A stretch of 32,482 bases of DNA from an uncultured Bacteroidota bacterium (GCA_937129385.1 CAKZNC010000220.1:1-32482), one strand, 5' to 3'; positions 5,992 through 15,006 are shown, counted from the first letter of the stretch. Numbers and translations: made by a program. The notes: generated by a model from the letters alone, not told the origin.

Positions 5992-6378
5992 TTGAAAGTC
6001 ATGAAAGAACTTACAAAAGCGGAAGAACAGGTCATGCAGATCCTCTGGGAGGAGAAGAAGGCTTTTGTCAAGGAGATCCTCTCCCATTTTCCGGAGCCCA
6101 GGCCAGCCTACAATACGGTATCTACCATTGTGCGTATCCTGGAAAAGAAAGGGTTTGTATCCCACGAGGAATTTGGCAAATCCCACAGGTATTACCCGCT
6201 TGTGCAAAAAGAGGAGTACCGGGATGAGCGGTTCTCCGACCTAATGAAAGGGTATTTCAACAATTCAATGAAACAGGTCCTTTCACATTTTTCTGACGCC
6301 GACAAACTCGATATCAGGGAGGCGGATGAGATGATCAGGATGCTGGAAGAGATCAGGAAAAAATCGGAAAAAAAATGA
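5992..6378 (+). CDS. BlaI/MecI-family transcriptional repressor
   Basis: A 128-residue winged-helix repressor of the BlaI/MecI/CopY family. The core is ELTKAEEQVMQILWEEKKAFVKEIL, then the recognition region PAYNTVSTIVRILEKKGFVSHE at about residues 38-60, the wing SHRYYPLV, and a helical dimerisation tail. The start may be ATG 5992 or the second ATG at 6001 (MKELTKAEE), the latter closer to usual family N-termini. Two 16-base operators cover its promoter. It overlaps the downstream M56 protease gene by 4 bases (ATGA), the standard repressor-sensor arrangement. In the classical system the partner protease triggers cleavage of the repressor, and the same is inferred here, with an unknown stimulus. 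Confidence 0.92.
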   Translation: MKVMKELTKAEEQVMQILWEEKKAFVKEILSHFPEPRPAYNTVSTIVRILEKKGFVSHEEFGKSHRYYPLVQKEEYRDERFSDLMKGYFNNSMKQVLSHFSDADKLDIREADEMIRMLEEIRKKSEKK

Positions 6379-7739
6379 AAGCAATTTTCGGATATATAAT
6401 TGAATTGAACTTTGCAATTACGCTGTTTTATATGGCCTACCTGCTCCTGTTCAGGAAAGATTCGAATTTCAATGCCAGGCGCATATACCTCCTGTTTGCC
6501 ATGGTGGCATCGGTGATTCTGCCGGTGATCAGTATCAACACCGGGGCATCTGCAATGAATTTCAATTCTCCACTTGTGCTGCTGCCCGAACTTGTGTTTT
6601 ACGGAGAGGGTGCCACGGAGGTTTTGAGATCTATTCGACCGGCAGAACTGCTGATGAGTCTCTACTTACTTATCAGCCTGTTTTTCATGGGTAAACTCCT
6701 GGCGAGCATTTCCAGGATACTTATTACAGCAGTAAAGTCAGAAAAGAAGGAATTATATGGAACCCGGGTAATGACGGATCCGGGCATCCATGCCAGTTCA
6801 TTTTTCAATATGATCTTCATTGATCCGGATAAATGCGGACAGGGCGATCTGGAGCATATCATCTCACATGAATCATTTCATGCCCGGCTGGGGCACTCAT
6901 TTGACAGGATCCTGGCCGAACTTATCATGTCGGTTTCCTGGATCAACCCGGTAAGCTGGATGATGAGAAGATCCATTGTAGTCAATCACGAATACCAGGC
7001 AGATAACAGGGTGATTGAGCACGGTACTGACCACGTCAGTTACCAGCTCACCATCCTGAATCAATATATTGGAAGCGCATCCATTACCAATCAATTCAGT
7101 AGTCAAACCAAAAACAGAATCATTATGATCAACAAAAATTATAAGAAAGGAAGCTTCTGGAAAGGCATAGTGCTTGTTCCGGTTAGCATTGTACTCCTCT
7201 TTTTCATCGCCTGTGGCAATGAAGGAGGAATGAATGACCAGGCAGGTGATGAACTTCACAATTCTGCCGACAATGAAAACACAAATGCACTTGCAGAAAA
7301 CATGTCCAAATCGACGGAGGAGCAGATATTCTTCGTTGTTGAAGAGATGCCACAGTGGCCCGGTGAAGATGACATGGTCATGGCCATGCGAAATTTCATT
7401 GCCAAGAATCTTGCCTACCCGGACATTGCCAAACAGAACAATGGGGAGGGGAAGGTCTTTGTCCATTTCATGGTAACAAAATCCGGTGATGTCGTGGTAC
7501 CTGACCCATCAATACTACCGCCTGAAAAAGACGAAGAAGGGAATGTCGGCGAGGTGGTTGTTGTTGCATACCGCCCACTGGACGCCGATCAGAAAGTGCC
7601 TGACGACAAGGTGATCGCTGCTCTCGAAGATGAGGCGGTCAGGGTAATTGAGCTGATGCCCGACCTTGTTCCCGGCAAACAAAGAGGTCAGAATGTAAAT
7701 GTAATGTTTACAATGCCGATCGTCTTTAAGATGCAATAA
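6375..7739 (+). CDS. BlaR1-like M56 membrane protease with TonB-like C-terminal domain
   Basis: A 454-residue membrane protein. Hydrophobic segments lie near residues 5-25, 37-55 and 92-118, followed by a cytoplasmic zinc-protease domain with HESFH (165-169, the HExxH motif) and EYQAD (206-210, third ligand region), then a membrane span at about 264-280. The periplasmic part is not a penicillin-binding sensor as in BlaR1 or MecR1. It has a polar linker (about 283-315) and a TonB C-terminal-like fold (about 325-452, with GKVFVHFMVTKSGDV). This M56-TonB layout is common in Bacteroidota. By analogy it senses an envelope signal and inactivates the upstream repressor. The signal, and whether the TonB-like domain contacts an outer-membrane partner, are unknown. 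Confidence 0.88.
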   Translation: MKAIFGYIIELNFAITLFYMAYLLLFRKDSNFNARRIYLLFAMVASVILPVISINTGASAMNFNSPLVLLPELVFYGEGATEVLRSIRPAELLMSLYLLISLFFMGKLLASISRILITAVKSEKKELYGTRVMTDPGIHASSFFNMIFIDPDKCGQGDLEHIISHESFHARLGHSFDRILAELIMSVSWINPVSWMMRRSIVVNHEYQADNRVIEHGTDHVSYQLTILNQYIGSASITNQFSSQTKNRIIMINKNYKKGSFWKGIVLVPVSIVLLFFIACGNEGGMNDQAGDELHNSADNENTNALAENMSKSTEEQIFFVVEEMPQWPGEDDMVMAMRNFIAKNLAYPDIAKQNNGEGKVFVHFMVTKSGDVVVPDPSILPPEKDEEGNVGEVVVVAYRPLDADQKVPDDKVIAALEDEAVRVIELMPDLVPGKQRGQNVNVMFTMPIVFKMQ

Positions 7740-7768
7740 ACCATCGACCGGCATAAAGATCTTTAGCG

Positions 7769-7851
7769 TGCTGACCTGGAAGTCTGTCAACCATCCGAAA
7801 TGTCGCCTGGACGCGAACATACAGGCTGAATGACGGGCGCCCAGGTCAGCA
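7769..7851 (+). terminator. structured 3' element after the blaR1-like gene
   Basis: TGCTGACCTGG (7769-7779) is matched exactly by CCAGGTCAGCA (7841-7851), an 11-base inverted repeat with a 61-base interior that has its own small hairpin (GCCTG/CAGGC, 7805-7826). TTTTT follows at 7852-7856. It may act as a terminator or an mRNA-stabilising end. The long interior is unusual for a simple intrinsic terminator. Confidence 0.45.
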
Positions 7852-7906
7852 TTTTTAGCATCATTTATACCTGAGGGTTGTGATTAACCACTTTTACGCG
7901 CAGGGA

Positions 7907-7938
7907 TTTGTCTGTTTACCCTGAATTCATAAAATTTG
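7907..7938 (+). promoter_or_regulatory. tentative promoter of the DUF2721-like gene
   Basis: TTTG at 7907-7910 and TAAAATTTG at 7930-7938 are separated by 19 bases, as in Bacteroidota -33/-7 promoters, but the -7 box carries one additional A compared with TAnnTTTG. The ATG follows at 7961. Confidence 0.35.
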
Positions 7939-7960
7939 CAGAAACAGAAAGACATCGCAA

Positions 7961-8425
7961 ATGAATCCGAATTCAGCCCAGCTGATCCATAGCATGCTTG
8001 TACCGGGCATATTGATCGTAGCAGCATCGATTTTACTCTTTTCCACCAACAGCAGGTATTCCATGATCGTGGACCGGATCAGGCTATTGAAATCAGAACG
8101 CGGCAAGGATCAGGGCAGTATACCTCCGCAAACGGGCGAGCGGAATGATCGAGACAAGATCGACCTGCAGATCAGTCACCTGATCCACAGGATCTCCATG
8201 GTCAGAATCACTATCGTCAGTTATTCTTCAGCCGTATTGTTCTTCGCGGTCTCATGCGTTCTGATCAGCGTCAAGTCTAATTTTGAAGTAAACGGCTACT
8301 TCTGGGTAACGATTGGATTCTTTTTTGCCGGTCTGCTTTCGATCATCAACGGCGTGATCTTTTCTGTGATCGAGGTTTTCAAGGCCCACCGGATCGTACA
8401 TATTGAAATCAACGAGATAGGTTAA
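7961..8425 (+). CDS. DUF2721-like membrane protein
   Basis: A 154-residue protein with three membrane spans (about residues 9-27, 86-105 and 115-137). The segment just after the first span, STNSRYSMIVDRIRLLKSE, matches the conserved NRY..IVDRIR pattern I associate with DUF2721, whose biochemical role is not known. A polar, charged cytoplasmic linker (about 46-75) joins spans one and two. The gene appears monocistronic, with a possible promoter just upstream and 157 bases before the next start. Confidence 0.75.
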   Translation: MNPNSAQLIHSMLVPGILIVAASILLFSTNSRYSMIVDRIRLLKSERGKDQGSIPPQTGERNDRDKIDLQISHLIHRISMVRITIVSYSSAVLFFAVSCVLISVKSNFEVNGYFWVTIGFFFAGLLSIINGVIFSVIEVFKAHRIVHIEINEIG

Positions 8426-8582
8426 TTGCGTATCCTTACAAACAGCATGGCCCATTGTCAGGCGTCCCATTGTATGGCATCAGTCAAATGAGCCCGGCCG
8501 GAGTCCTGGTTCAGAATAAAACAGGCTGTTGTTCTCTCCTTTTCCAGGAATATCCATAACTTGTGCTGAAACAATTTCCACG

Positions 8583-8960
8583 ATGAAGAACCTTAAAAAA
8601 TTTTACAAGATAAAGGCTACACCACCGGAGGTGTATGCAGCACTTACCAATCCATTTTCTATCGAACTCTGGACCGGTGAAAAAGCAGAAATGTCGACGA
8701 AGGCAGGCGAAGAGTTTTCTTTGTTCAGTGGTGACATTGCGGGACGGAACCTGCAGTTTGAACCAGACAGGAAGATGATCCAGGAGTGGTATTTCGGAGA
8801 ACAGGAAGAACCATCCATTGTGACGATCACACTCACCCCCGAAAAATACCTTACGAAGATCGAGCTGCTGCATACCAACATTCCCGACGAGGCTTTTGAG
8901 GACATACTTGAAGGATGGGATGCGTCATATTTCAATCGACTGAAAGAGTTTTTCGAGTGA
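8583..8960 (+). CDS. SRPBCC / AHSA1-like domain protein
   Basis: A 125-residue protein with the START-like (SRPBCC) fold in its Aha1-C-like form: FYKIKATPPEVYAALTNP at the N-terminus, LWTGEKAEM, a central GRNLQFEPDRKMIQEW strand pair, and a C-terminal helix ending WDASYFNRLKEFF. These proteins bind hydrophobic ligands or act as cofactors, and the specific role here is unknown. I prefer ATG 8583 to the upstream in-frame start at 8529 because the family begins with the first strand right after MKNLKKFYK. It precedes the large sensor gene with no obvious shared function. Confidence 0.78.
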   Translation: MKNLKKFYKIKATPPEVYAALTNPFSIELWTGEKAEMSTKAGEEFSLFSGDIAGRNLQFEPDRKMIQEWYFGEQEEPSIVTITLTPEKYLTKIELLHTNIPDEAFEDILEGWDASYFNRLKEFFE

Positions 8961-9080
8961 TATCAATTTCACTTTCCCTTGCCGGTCGACCTGAGCGTGG
9001 TTAAAAACATCATGCATCTGGAACTGCCCGAAGAGAAAATTCGTAAATTTAGGCTGCAATCGACCCGACCACCCATGAAC

Positions 9081-12000
9081 ATGAAAAAGACGCTTGTTCT
9101 CCTGCTGTGCCTGCTGCTGTTTCATGCTGCAGAAGCGAGGAGTCTTGAAGAGATCAAAAGGAGCGGCAAGATCTACGTTGCATTCACAAGTGATGATCTT
9201 CGCAACATCAATTACCCACTTGCAAAAGAATTTGCCAGCTATCTGAATGTTGAACTGGTGGAAGTTCCTATTGAATGGGAAGAAGTATTCATGCGGAACG
9301 GGGTCATCCCCCCGGGGCTGGAGACTGACACGGAACTGGTGTTTACCCCGGATGCACTGAAGAAGGCAGACATCATCTGTTCAACCTTCACCGTGCTGGA
9401 CTGGAGAAAAAAACTGTTTGGTTTTGCCGAGACATTGTACTCTGCCGAATTACTGCTTGTCCACAAGGGGATAAAGCTCCCGGAATCCTATGCAGAGCTA
9501 AAAGGTAAAAAGATCGTCTTTCAACGTTCCACAACCTTTGAAAAGCATATGGAGGAGATCAATGAAAAGGTCGGCGGCGGTATTGACCTGGTTGCCACTG
9601 AAAACGGAAATGATGCAAAGCAGCTTCTTAAGGACGGAACTGCATATGGAATTGTCCTTGATGCCGATGAAGCATTGAATTTCAATTCCCTGAATGACCA
9701 GAAGTTCCAGATCGCATTGCCGGTGAGCGACCTTACCAAGACTGCCTGGGCGGTAGAAAAAAATAACCGGCTCAAGCAGGAAGTTGAGAATTTCTTTGAG
9801 ACCATTGCAAGCAATGGTGTGCTTGATGAGATCTTTTATGAAAAATTTGAAACGCGTTATTCAACTTTCGTAGACAACATCCATAAAAACATACGGTTTG
9901 AGCGACTGAACAGGGACCTGGATGAGATCGTCTCCTCCAGGCGACTGGTCGTAGCACTAAGAGACAGGAATTTTATATACCGTCCCGATGGGCAGAAGCA
10001 ATTCATGCATGCCCTGGCAGAAGAATTTGCCGACCACCTGGGTGTATCCCTTGAGATCATCGTCACCCCCTATTTTTCCAAATATTGGGAAACGGAAAAG
10101 GGGGAACTCGTCAGGGACTCAGCTTACACACCGCAATGGTTCAATTACTTTGACATTGCCTGCGAGGTATTTGCCCCGTTGGATTGGCGCACCAATAAAG
10201 TGGAGATGGTCCCGATCTACCCATCAGAATACGCTGTAATTGCCCGGAAGGAGACACCTGTATCAACCATTGAGGACCTGAAATCGCTGAAATGTGTAAC
10301 CGGGGAGAAGACGGTTTACGAGGATATTCTCAGGGACAACGACCTTGATTCCTATTATTATAAAGAAAAGGTCAATGATTACATTCCTGAAGTGGCCTCG
10401 GGCAATGCCGATTACACGATCCTGTACAATGCCTTCTACGAGCTTTCCGATTATCCCGACCTGGAGGTGAAACTCACACTTGGTCAGCTGGATGTGTGCT
10501 GGGGGCTTCGAAAGGACCAACCCAAACTCGAATCGGCTCTGCAGGATTTTATCTCTGAATCATCAGAGAACGGGCTGATCAGGGTATTGATGAAATCACT
10601 CCAGGGCAATACACTTCAGACCCCCGATGCATTCATCAACAGTTATTACGAATCCTTCCAGACCGGTCAGCTGCCCTATGTGAATTATGGTGCAGATGAC
10701 GGGTTGCCGCAGGAAGATGTTTTTGCCATCTACCAGGACCAGCGGGGGTACATCTGGTTCGGTACAAATTCAGGTGCGGTTCGCTACAATGGTAGGGAGA
10801 TGTATGTATACAATGAAAACAACGGCCTCCCGGCCAGTTCGGTGAGGGATATCAGGCAGGATTCAGCCGGACTGATCTATTTTGCAACCACCAACGGTGT
10901 GGCTGAATTCAGAAGGGATACTGTTAAAAACAGCTACTTTTCCGGCATCTCATTTAAGAAGGTCCACGTCGACAAATCCAATCACAAATGGCTGATCGGA
11001 GACAATGGAGTATATCTGCTATCAAATAAAAACAGGGAGATTTCTCTCAATTCTATCTTCCCGGGACTTCCCAAACTGATCTATAATATCACTGAAGATC
11101 CCAAAACCGGCAATATGTTACTGGCCACGTCCGACGGTGTATTCCTCGTTGATTATGAAAACCGTTCCGCCAATCAAATAAGTGGTCGCGATGCCTTCTC
11201 AGTGTATGTGGATATCAATGACAGTATCTGGATTTCCACAAAGGACGGACTGTTTATTTCTGACCTTGAGTCCCTGAAATCCGGAGCATACAGCAACGAA
11301 TTGTTCAGCCTGAACCAGAGATTAGGATTCCCACAGGAGATCTTTACAGATATTAAGACCAACCATTTTGGTGCTGTATGGCTGATCTCTAATTCCAGGA
11401 TCTACCAGATGATATCAACCGACCAACCCCCAGTCCTTTACGAAGAGGAAATTGGAATCAGGAACAACAAGATCCTCTCGTTTTTTGCTGACAAGGAGGA
11501 CAACATCTGGATCGGCTTTTCGGGTGGCCTGCAGCGACTCACAAACAGGAAGGGGTTGCGTAATTTCTATCCCAACACCATTAACTCATTCATCTTTTCA
11601 GTATTTGAGGACCGGCTTGGAAGGATCTGGATCAATTCCAATAACGGCATCTTCTATTTCAAGGATGAACTGATCAAGTACGAACCTCCAATTGGGGTCG
11701 ACAATAACAAATACCTGTGCACTCAACTCAACAATGGGAACATATTGCTAGTTAACAATTTTGGTGTTTATGAAATAAACGTGACCTCCCTCGAGATCGC
11801 CAGGTATGCTCAGTTTCCCCAATTATCACTTGGACTGGAAAATGTGTTTGTGTCATCGAACGGGGAGATCTTTTTGCTCACAGGTATCAACGGTGTGATC
11901 TACTACCTGGAAGACTTTTACAGCAGGCCCGTACAGCTCAAGAACAGGAATACCTCGAACATCTATCAACTATGCGAATACCAGGGTCGGGTACTGGGCG

Positions 12001-13718
12001 GCAACAATGATGGAATTGTTGCATTTGACGGCGAAGTATTTATCTCTGTGCTTGAAACAGACTGCAATGTATGGTCCATGCTGCCCTCCGATTCCATTCT
12101 CTGGATTGGTACCGACTGCGGACTTGGCAGGATCAACGAAGACCGGTTTGAGCAGGTCAACATGCTTACTTATGATGAAAACGTCGTGATCAAGCGCATT
12201 GTCTCTGCAAAAAATAAAAATTACCTGTGGGTGGGTACAAACCGGGGATTCTCCTACTTCAACACTTCAACCGGTGAAAATGATTTTCGTATCGATACAA
12301 AGGACGGGCTCAGTGGAGATGAGATCACCTCTGGCGGGCTGTACCTTGATAGCAATGACCTGTTGTGGATTGGGACCTATCATGGGATATCAAATTTCAA
12401 TATCAGGGCCAAATCATTCCGCTCCTATGCCCCGGTTTGTTACATTGAAAAGCTTACCCTGAATGGAAAAAGTATTGATCCTATATCCGGACAGGTTTTC
12501 AAGCACAATCAAAATAGTTTTGTCTTTGAAATTTCAGCACTATCTTTTACTGATGAGAAGTCAGTTGAATATGAATTTTACCTCCGCGGAACAGGCAACA
12601 ATTATTCTTCTTACCACCGGGGGGAAGAATTCAGGGCATATTACAGTAACCTGCCCCCGGGAGATTACGAATTCATTTATAAAGCCAAAGGCAAAAACAA
12701 TCTCTGGGGCTATGCGGAAAGTTTTGATTTTACGATCCGCAAGGCCTGGTACAATACCTGGATCTTCCGGATCGGTGTCATCCTGCTGATCTTCCTTGTG
12801 GCCTACCTGTTCTATAAGGCCCGGGTCAAGGCGATCGAAAACCAGAAAAAGCGTCTTGAACAGCAGGTCAGAGAGCGCACCAGTGAACTTGAAGAGGCGA
12901 ATTCGGAGATTGAAGCACAGAGAGACCTTGCCACAGCTCAACGAGACCGCATCGCAGTTCAGCAGAAGGAGATCATGGACAGCATCTATTATGCACAACG
13001 TATCCAGGAATCCATGCTGCCATCACAAGAAATACTCTCTGCCTTGCTGCCTGAATATTTTGTCCTGTTTAAACCAAGAGATATTGTAAGCGGGGATTTC
13101 TATTGGGCAGCTGAACAGGAGGGTAATATCTATTTCACGGCTTCCGACTGCACAGGGCACGGTGTGCCGGGAGCATTTATGAGCATGTTGGGCATTGGTT
13201 TTCTTAACGAGATCATCAACAAGGTGGAAGGAATTGAACCCGACCAAATCATGAATGAACTGCGAGAAACGCTGATCACTGCACTCCATCAACAGGGTGC
13301 CTCAGGTGAAAACAAAGATGGCATGGATATGGTCATGTGCAAGTTTGATCCGTCAGCGAGGGTACTCACTTTTGCAGCCGCGAACAATCCTCTTTACCAT
13401 GTAAGGGCTGGTAAGCTGGAAAGGATCAAGGGGGACCCCATGCCGGTGGCAATTCATGAAAAAATGGACAAGTTCAAGCTGCGTAAGATCGATATTAAAA
13501 AAGGAGATGCCATCTATCTTTTTTCTGATGGGTATCCCGACCAGTTTGGTGGTCCGGATTCCAAGAAATTTATGTCAAAGCGATTCCGCGAACTGATTCT
13601 CGCATCGTCCGGTGAATCCATGCATAAACAGAAAGAGATTCTCGATCGCACATTTGAAGAGTGGAAAGGGAAAGTTGAACAGATCGATGATGTTGTGGTC
13701 ATTGGCATTCGGTTCTAA
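9081..13718 (+). CDS. periplasmic tandem solute-binding / beta-propeller sensor fused to SpoIIE-type PP2C phosphatase
   Basis: About 1545 residues from ATG 9081 (9075 also possible); the signal peptide MKKTLVLLLCLLLFHAAEA supports this start. Order: solute-binding domain 1 (about 20-260) and domain 2 (about 275-520), both of SBP_bac_3 type and each with LDWR (106-109, 367-370), so probably a tandem duplication. Then two-component-regulator propeller repeats (about 535-1110; YIWFGTNSGAVRYNG, IWIGTDCGLGRI), a Y_Y_Y domain (about 1115-1220), one membrane span (about 1225-1246), a coiled coil (to about 1315), and a cytoplasmic SpoIIE/RsbU-like PP2C domain with metal-binding Asp in SGDFYW (1337-1342), DCTGHG (1356-1361) and FSDGYPD (Asp1483). 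There is no histidine kinase domain. Inferred role: a periplasmic ligand sets a Ser/Thr phosphatase. No STAS, anti-sigma or anti-anti-sigma partner lies nearby, so the target is unknown. Confidence 0.88.
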   Translation: MKKTLVLLLCLLLFHAAEARSLEEIKRSGKIYVAFTSDDLRNINYPLAKEFASYLNVELVEVPIEWEEVFMRNGVIPPGLETDTELVFTPDALKKADIICSTFTVLDWRKKLFGFAETLYSAELLLVHKGIKLPESYAELKGKKIVFQRSTTFEKHMEEINEKVGGGIDLVATENGNDAKQLLKDGTAYGIVLDADEALNFNSLNDQKFQIALPVSDLTKTAWAVEKNNRLKQEVENFFETIASNGVLDEIFYEKFETRYSTFVDNIHKNIRFERLNRDLDEIVSSRRLVVALRDRNFIYRPDGQKQFMHALAEEFADHLGVSLEIIVTPYFSKYWETEKGELVRDSAYTPQWFNYFDIACEVFAPLDWRTNKVEMVPIYPSEYAVIARKETPVSTIEDLKSLKCVTGEKTVYEDILRDNDLDSYYYKEKVNDYIPEVASGNADYTILYNAFYELSDYPDLEVKLTLGQLDVCWGLRKDQPKLESALQDFISESSENGLIRVLMKSLQGNTLQTPDAFINSYYESFQTGQLPYVNYGADDGLPQEDVFAIYQDQRGYIWFGTNSGAVRYNGREMYVYNENNGLPASSVRDIRQDSAGLIYFATTNGVAEFRRDTVKNSYFSGISFKKVHVDKSNHKWLIGDNGVYLLSNKNREISLNSIFPGLPKLIYNITEDPKTGNMLLATSDGVFLVDYENRSANQISGRDAFSVYVDINDSIWISTKDGLFISDLESLKSGAYSNELFSLNQRLGFPQEIFTDIKTNHFGAVWLISNSRIYQMISTDQPPVLYEEEIGIRNNKILSFFADKEDNIWIGFSGGLQRLTNRKGLRNFYPNTINSFIFSVFEDRLGRIWINSNNGIFYFKDELIKYEPPIGVDNNKYLCTQLNNGNILLVNNFGVYEINVTSLEIARYAQFPQLSLGLENVFVSSNGEIFLLTGINGVIYYLEDFYSRPVQLKNRNTSNIYQLCEYQGRVLGGNNDGIVAFDGEVFISVLETDCNVWSMLPSDSILWIGTDCGLGRINEDRFEQVNMLTYDENVVIKRIVSAKNKNYLWVGTNRGFSYFNTSTGENDFRIDTKDGLSGDEITSGGLYLDSNDLLWIGTYHGISNFNIRAKSFRSYAPVCYIEKLTLNGKSIDPISGQVFKHNQNSFVFEISALSFTDEKSVEYEFYLRGTGNNYSSYHRGEEFRAYYSNLPPGDYEFIYKAKGKNNLWGYAESFDFTIRKAWYNTWIFRIGVILLIFLVAYLFYKARVKAIENQKKRLEQQVRERTSELEEANSEIEAQRDLATAQRDRIAVQQKEIMDSIYYAQRIQESMLPSQEILSALLPEYFVLFKPRDIVSGDFYWAAEQEGNIYFTASDCTGHGVPGAFMSMLGIGFLNEIINKVEGIEPDQIMNELRETLITALHQQGASGENKDGMDMVMCKFDPSARVLTFAAANNPLYHVRAGKLERIKGDPMPVAIHEKMDKFKLRKIDIKKGDAIYLFSDGYPDQFGGPDSKKFMSKRFRELILASSGESMHKQKEILDRTFEEWKGKVEQIDDVVVIGIRF

Positions 13719-13830
13719 AGCTGTGCCTGTCCTTTTTTTTCAAAAACATTATCCCGGGCTGTAACTTATTCATGGGGTGCTTCGTCATACCCACAAACGA
13801 CCTATATATTGACAAATAAACAGACCTATT

Positions 13831-14856
13831 ATGAAAAAGTTAACAGCAATATGCATGTCATTGATATTCATGCTTCCTCTTGCAGCACAGAATGATACCA
13901 TTCCCGCTCCCGGGACTGAAGAGGCTCCGGAAATAATGGAGGTGCCGGAGGTGCCGGAAGCACCAGAAGCACCAGAAGCACCAGAAGCACCAGAAGCGCC
14001 TGAATCTGATGACATGAGTTTCAATACACCTGACAGAACACAGGTCAAAGTGGGTAAAAACGAAATCTTTATCATCGAGGACAACGGGGACACCACGCGA
14101 CTGCAACTCGGCGCAAAAGGAATGAGCATCGTAGAGGGGGAAGACGGGTATACCATCGATATTATTGAAATGGAAGATGAGAATGTGGATGAGAATGAGG
14201 ATGGAGAGAAGACCAAGAAATCTGACAAAAAGAAAAAATTCAAGCCACATTATGCTGGTTTCGAGATCGGTCTAAATAACTTCCTGAACCCGGATTACTC
14301 GCTCCACACAGGATCATTCATGAATCTTAACACCGCCAGGTCCTGGAATTACAACCTGAATTTCCTGGAATATGGGATCGGACTCGGCACATCCTATGCA
14401 GGACTGGTTACCGGAATGGGACTGGAGTGGTCCAATTATGTCTTTGATGCCGACAATTCAATAGAAGAAAATGATGTCGGAGACATTGTCAACAGGCCCG
14501 CACCTTATTCCGGTATCACAAAATCAAAACTTACCACCTCCTACCTGAACGTGCCACTTCTGCTGGAATTCCAGATCCCGACCGGAAAGAAGCGGATCCA
14601 TATCTCTGCCGGGGTCACCGGGGGTGTGAAAATCGGATCAAAAACAAAGATCAAGTACCAGGACGGTGGCAGACAAAAAGAGGTAAGAAAGGATGACTTC
14701 AGCCTGTCTCCATTCCGTTACGGTGCAACTGTCAGGATAGGTTACCGGGCAATCAACCTGTTTGCAAATTACTATATTTCACCACTGTTCGGTGAAACAA
14801 CAACTCCTGCCGAGCTTCATCCGTTCAGTATAGGCCTGGCGCTCGTTTCCTTTTAA
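13831..14856 (+). CDS. PorT-like outer-membrane beta-barrel protein with Pro-Glu-Ala repeat
   Basis: A 341-residue exported protein. A signal peptide (residues 1-20, ending LPLAAQ) is followed by a Pro/Glu/Ala-rich spacer at about 32-58, an acidic stretch with polar beta strands (60-115), a Lys-rich block near 126-137, and a C-terminal half (about 140-341) of alternating strands ending in the aromatic ALVSF typical of outer-membrane barrels, with FANYYISPLF and GVTGGVKIG. This resembles the outer-membrane barrel domain family (PorT-like) widespread in Bacteroidota. The spacer would link a periplasmic part to the barrel. It is followed by a strong terminator, so it is probably a single-gene unit. 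Substrate or partner unknown. Confidence 0.8.
   Translation: MKKLTAICMSLIFMLPLAAQNDTIPAPGTEEAPEIMEVPEVPEAPEAPEAPEAPEAPESDDMSFNTPDRTQVKVGKNEIFIIEDNGDTTRLQLGAKGMSIVEGEDGYTIDIIEMEDENVDENEDGEKTKKSDKKKKFKPHYAGFEIGLNNFLNPDYSLHTGSFMNLNTARSWNYNLNFLEYGIGLGTSYAGLVTGMGLEWSNYVFDADNSIEENDVGDIVNRPAPYSGITKSKLTTSYLNVPLLLEFQIPTGKKRIHISAGVTGGVKIGSKTKIKYQDGGRQKEVRKDDFSLSPFRYGATVRIGYRAINLFANYYISPLFGETTTPAELHPFSIGLALVSF
13945..13998 (+). repeat. 9-base coding tandem repeat (Pro-Glu-Ala)
   Basis: Six in-frame 9-base units encode Pro-Glu-Val then Pro-Glu-Ala five times. The last four are CCAGAAGCA or a one-base variant. Near-identical DNA units, rather than only identical residues, point to recent slippage expansion and to possible length variation between strains. 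Confidence 0.85.
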
Positions 14857-14874
14857 TCAGCTGTAAAAACCTTT

Positions 14875-14908
14875 AAGCCGGTCTCTGCATGGGGCCGGCT
14901 TTTTTTTT
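14875..14908 (+). terminator. intrinsic terminator after the barrel-protein gene
   Basis: AAGCCGG (14875-14881) pairs with CCGGCTT (14895-14901) across a 13-base loop and runs into nine T residues (14900-14908). It lies 19 bases after the stop codon, a clear rho-independent terminator. Confidence 0.88.
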
Positions 14909-15006
14909 GACTTCCGGAAACATTTCTGTTTTTTTTCTATATTTTGTCGGTCCGCCTTTGGTTATCAGTACCTTTACGGTGCGGACTCCCGGAATCCAAA
15001 AAGAAT

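Noticed and set aside
6897-7466. Minus-strand open frame of 189 codons opposite the M56 protease gene
   Set aside because: Antisense to a gene with intact HExxH and TonB-like motifs; no recognisable domain.
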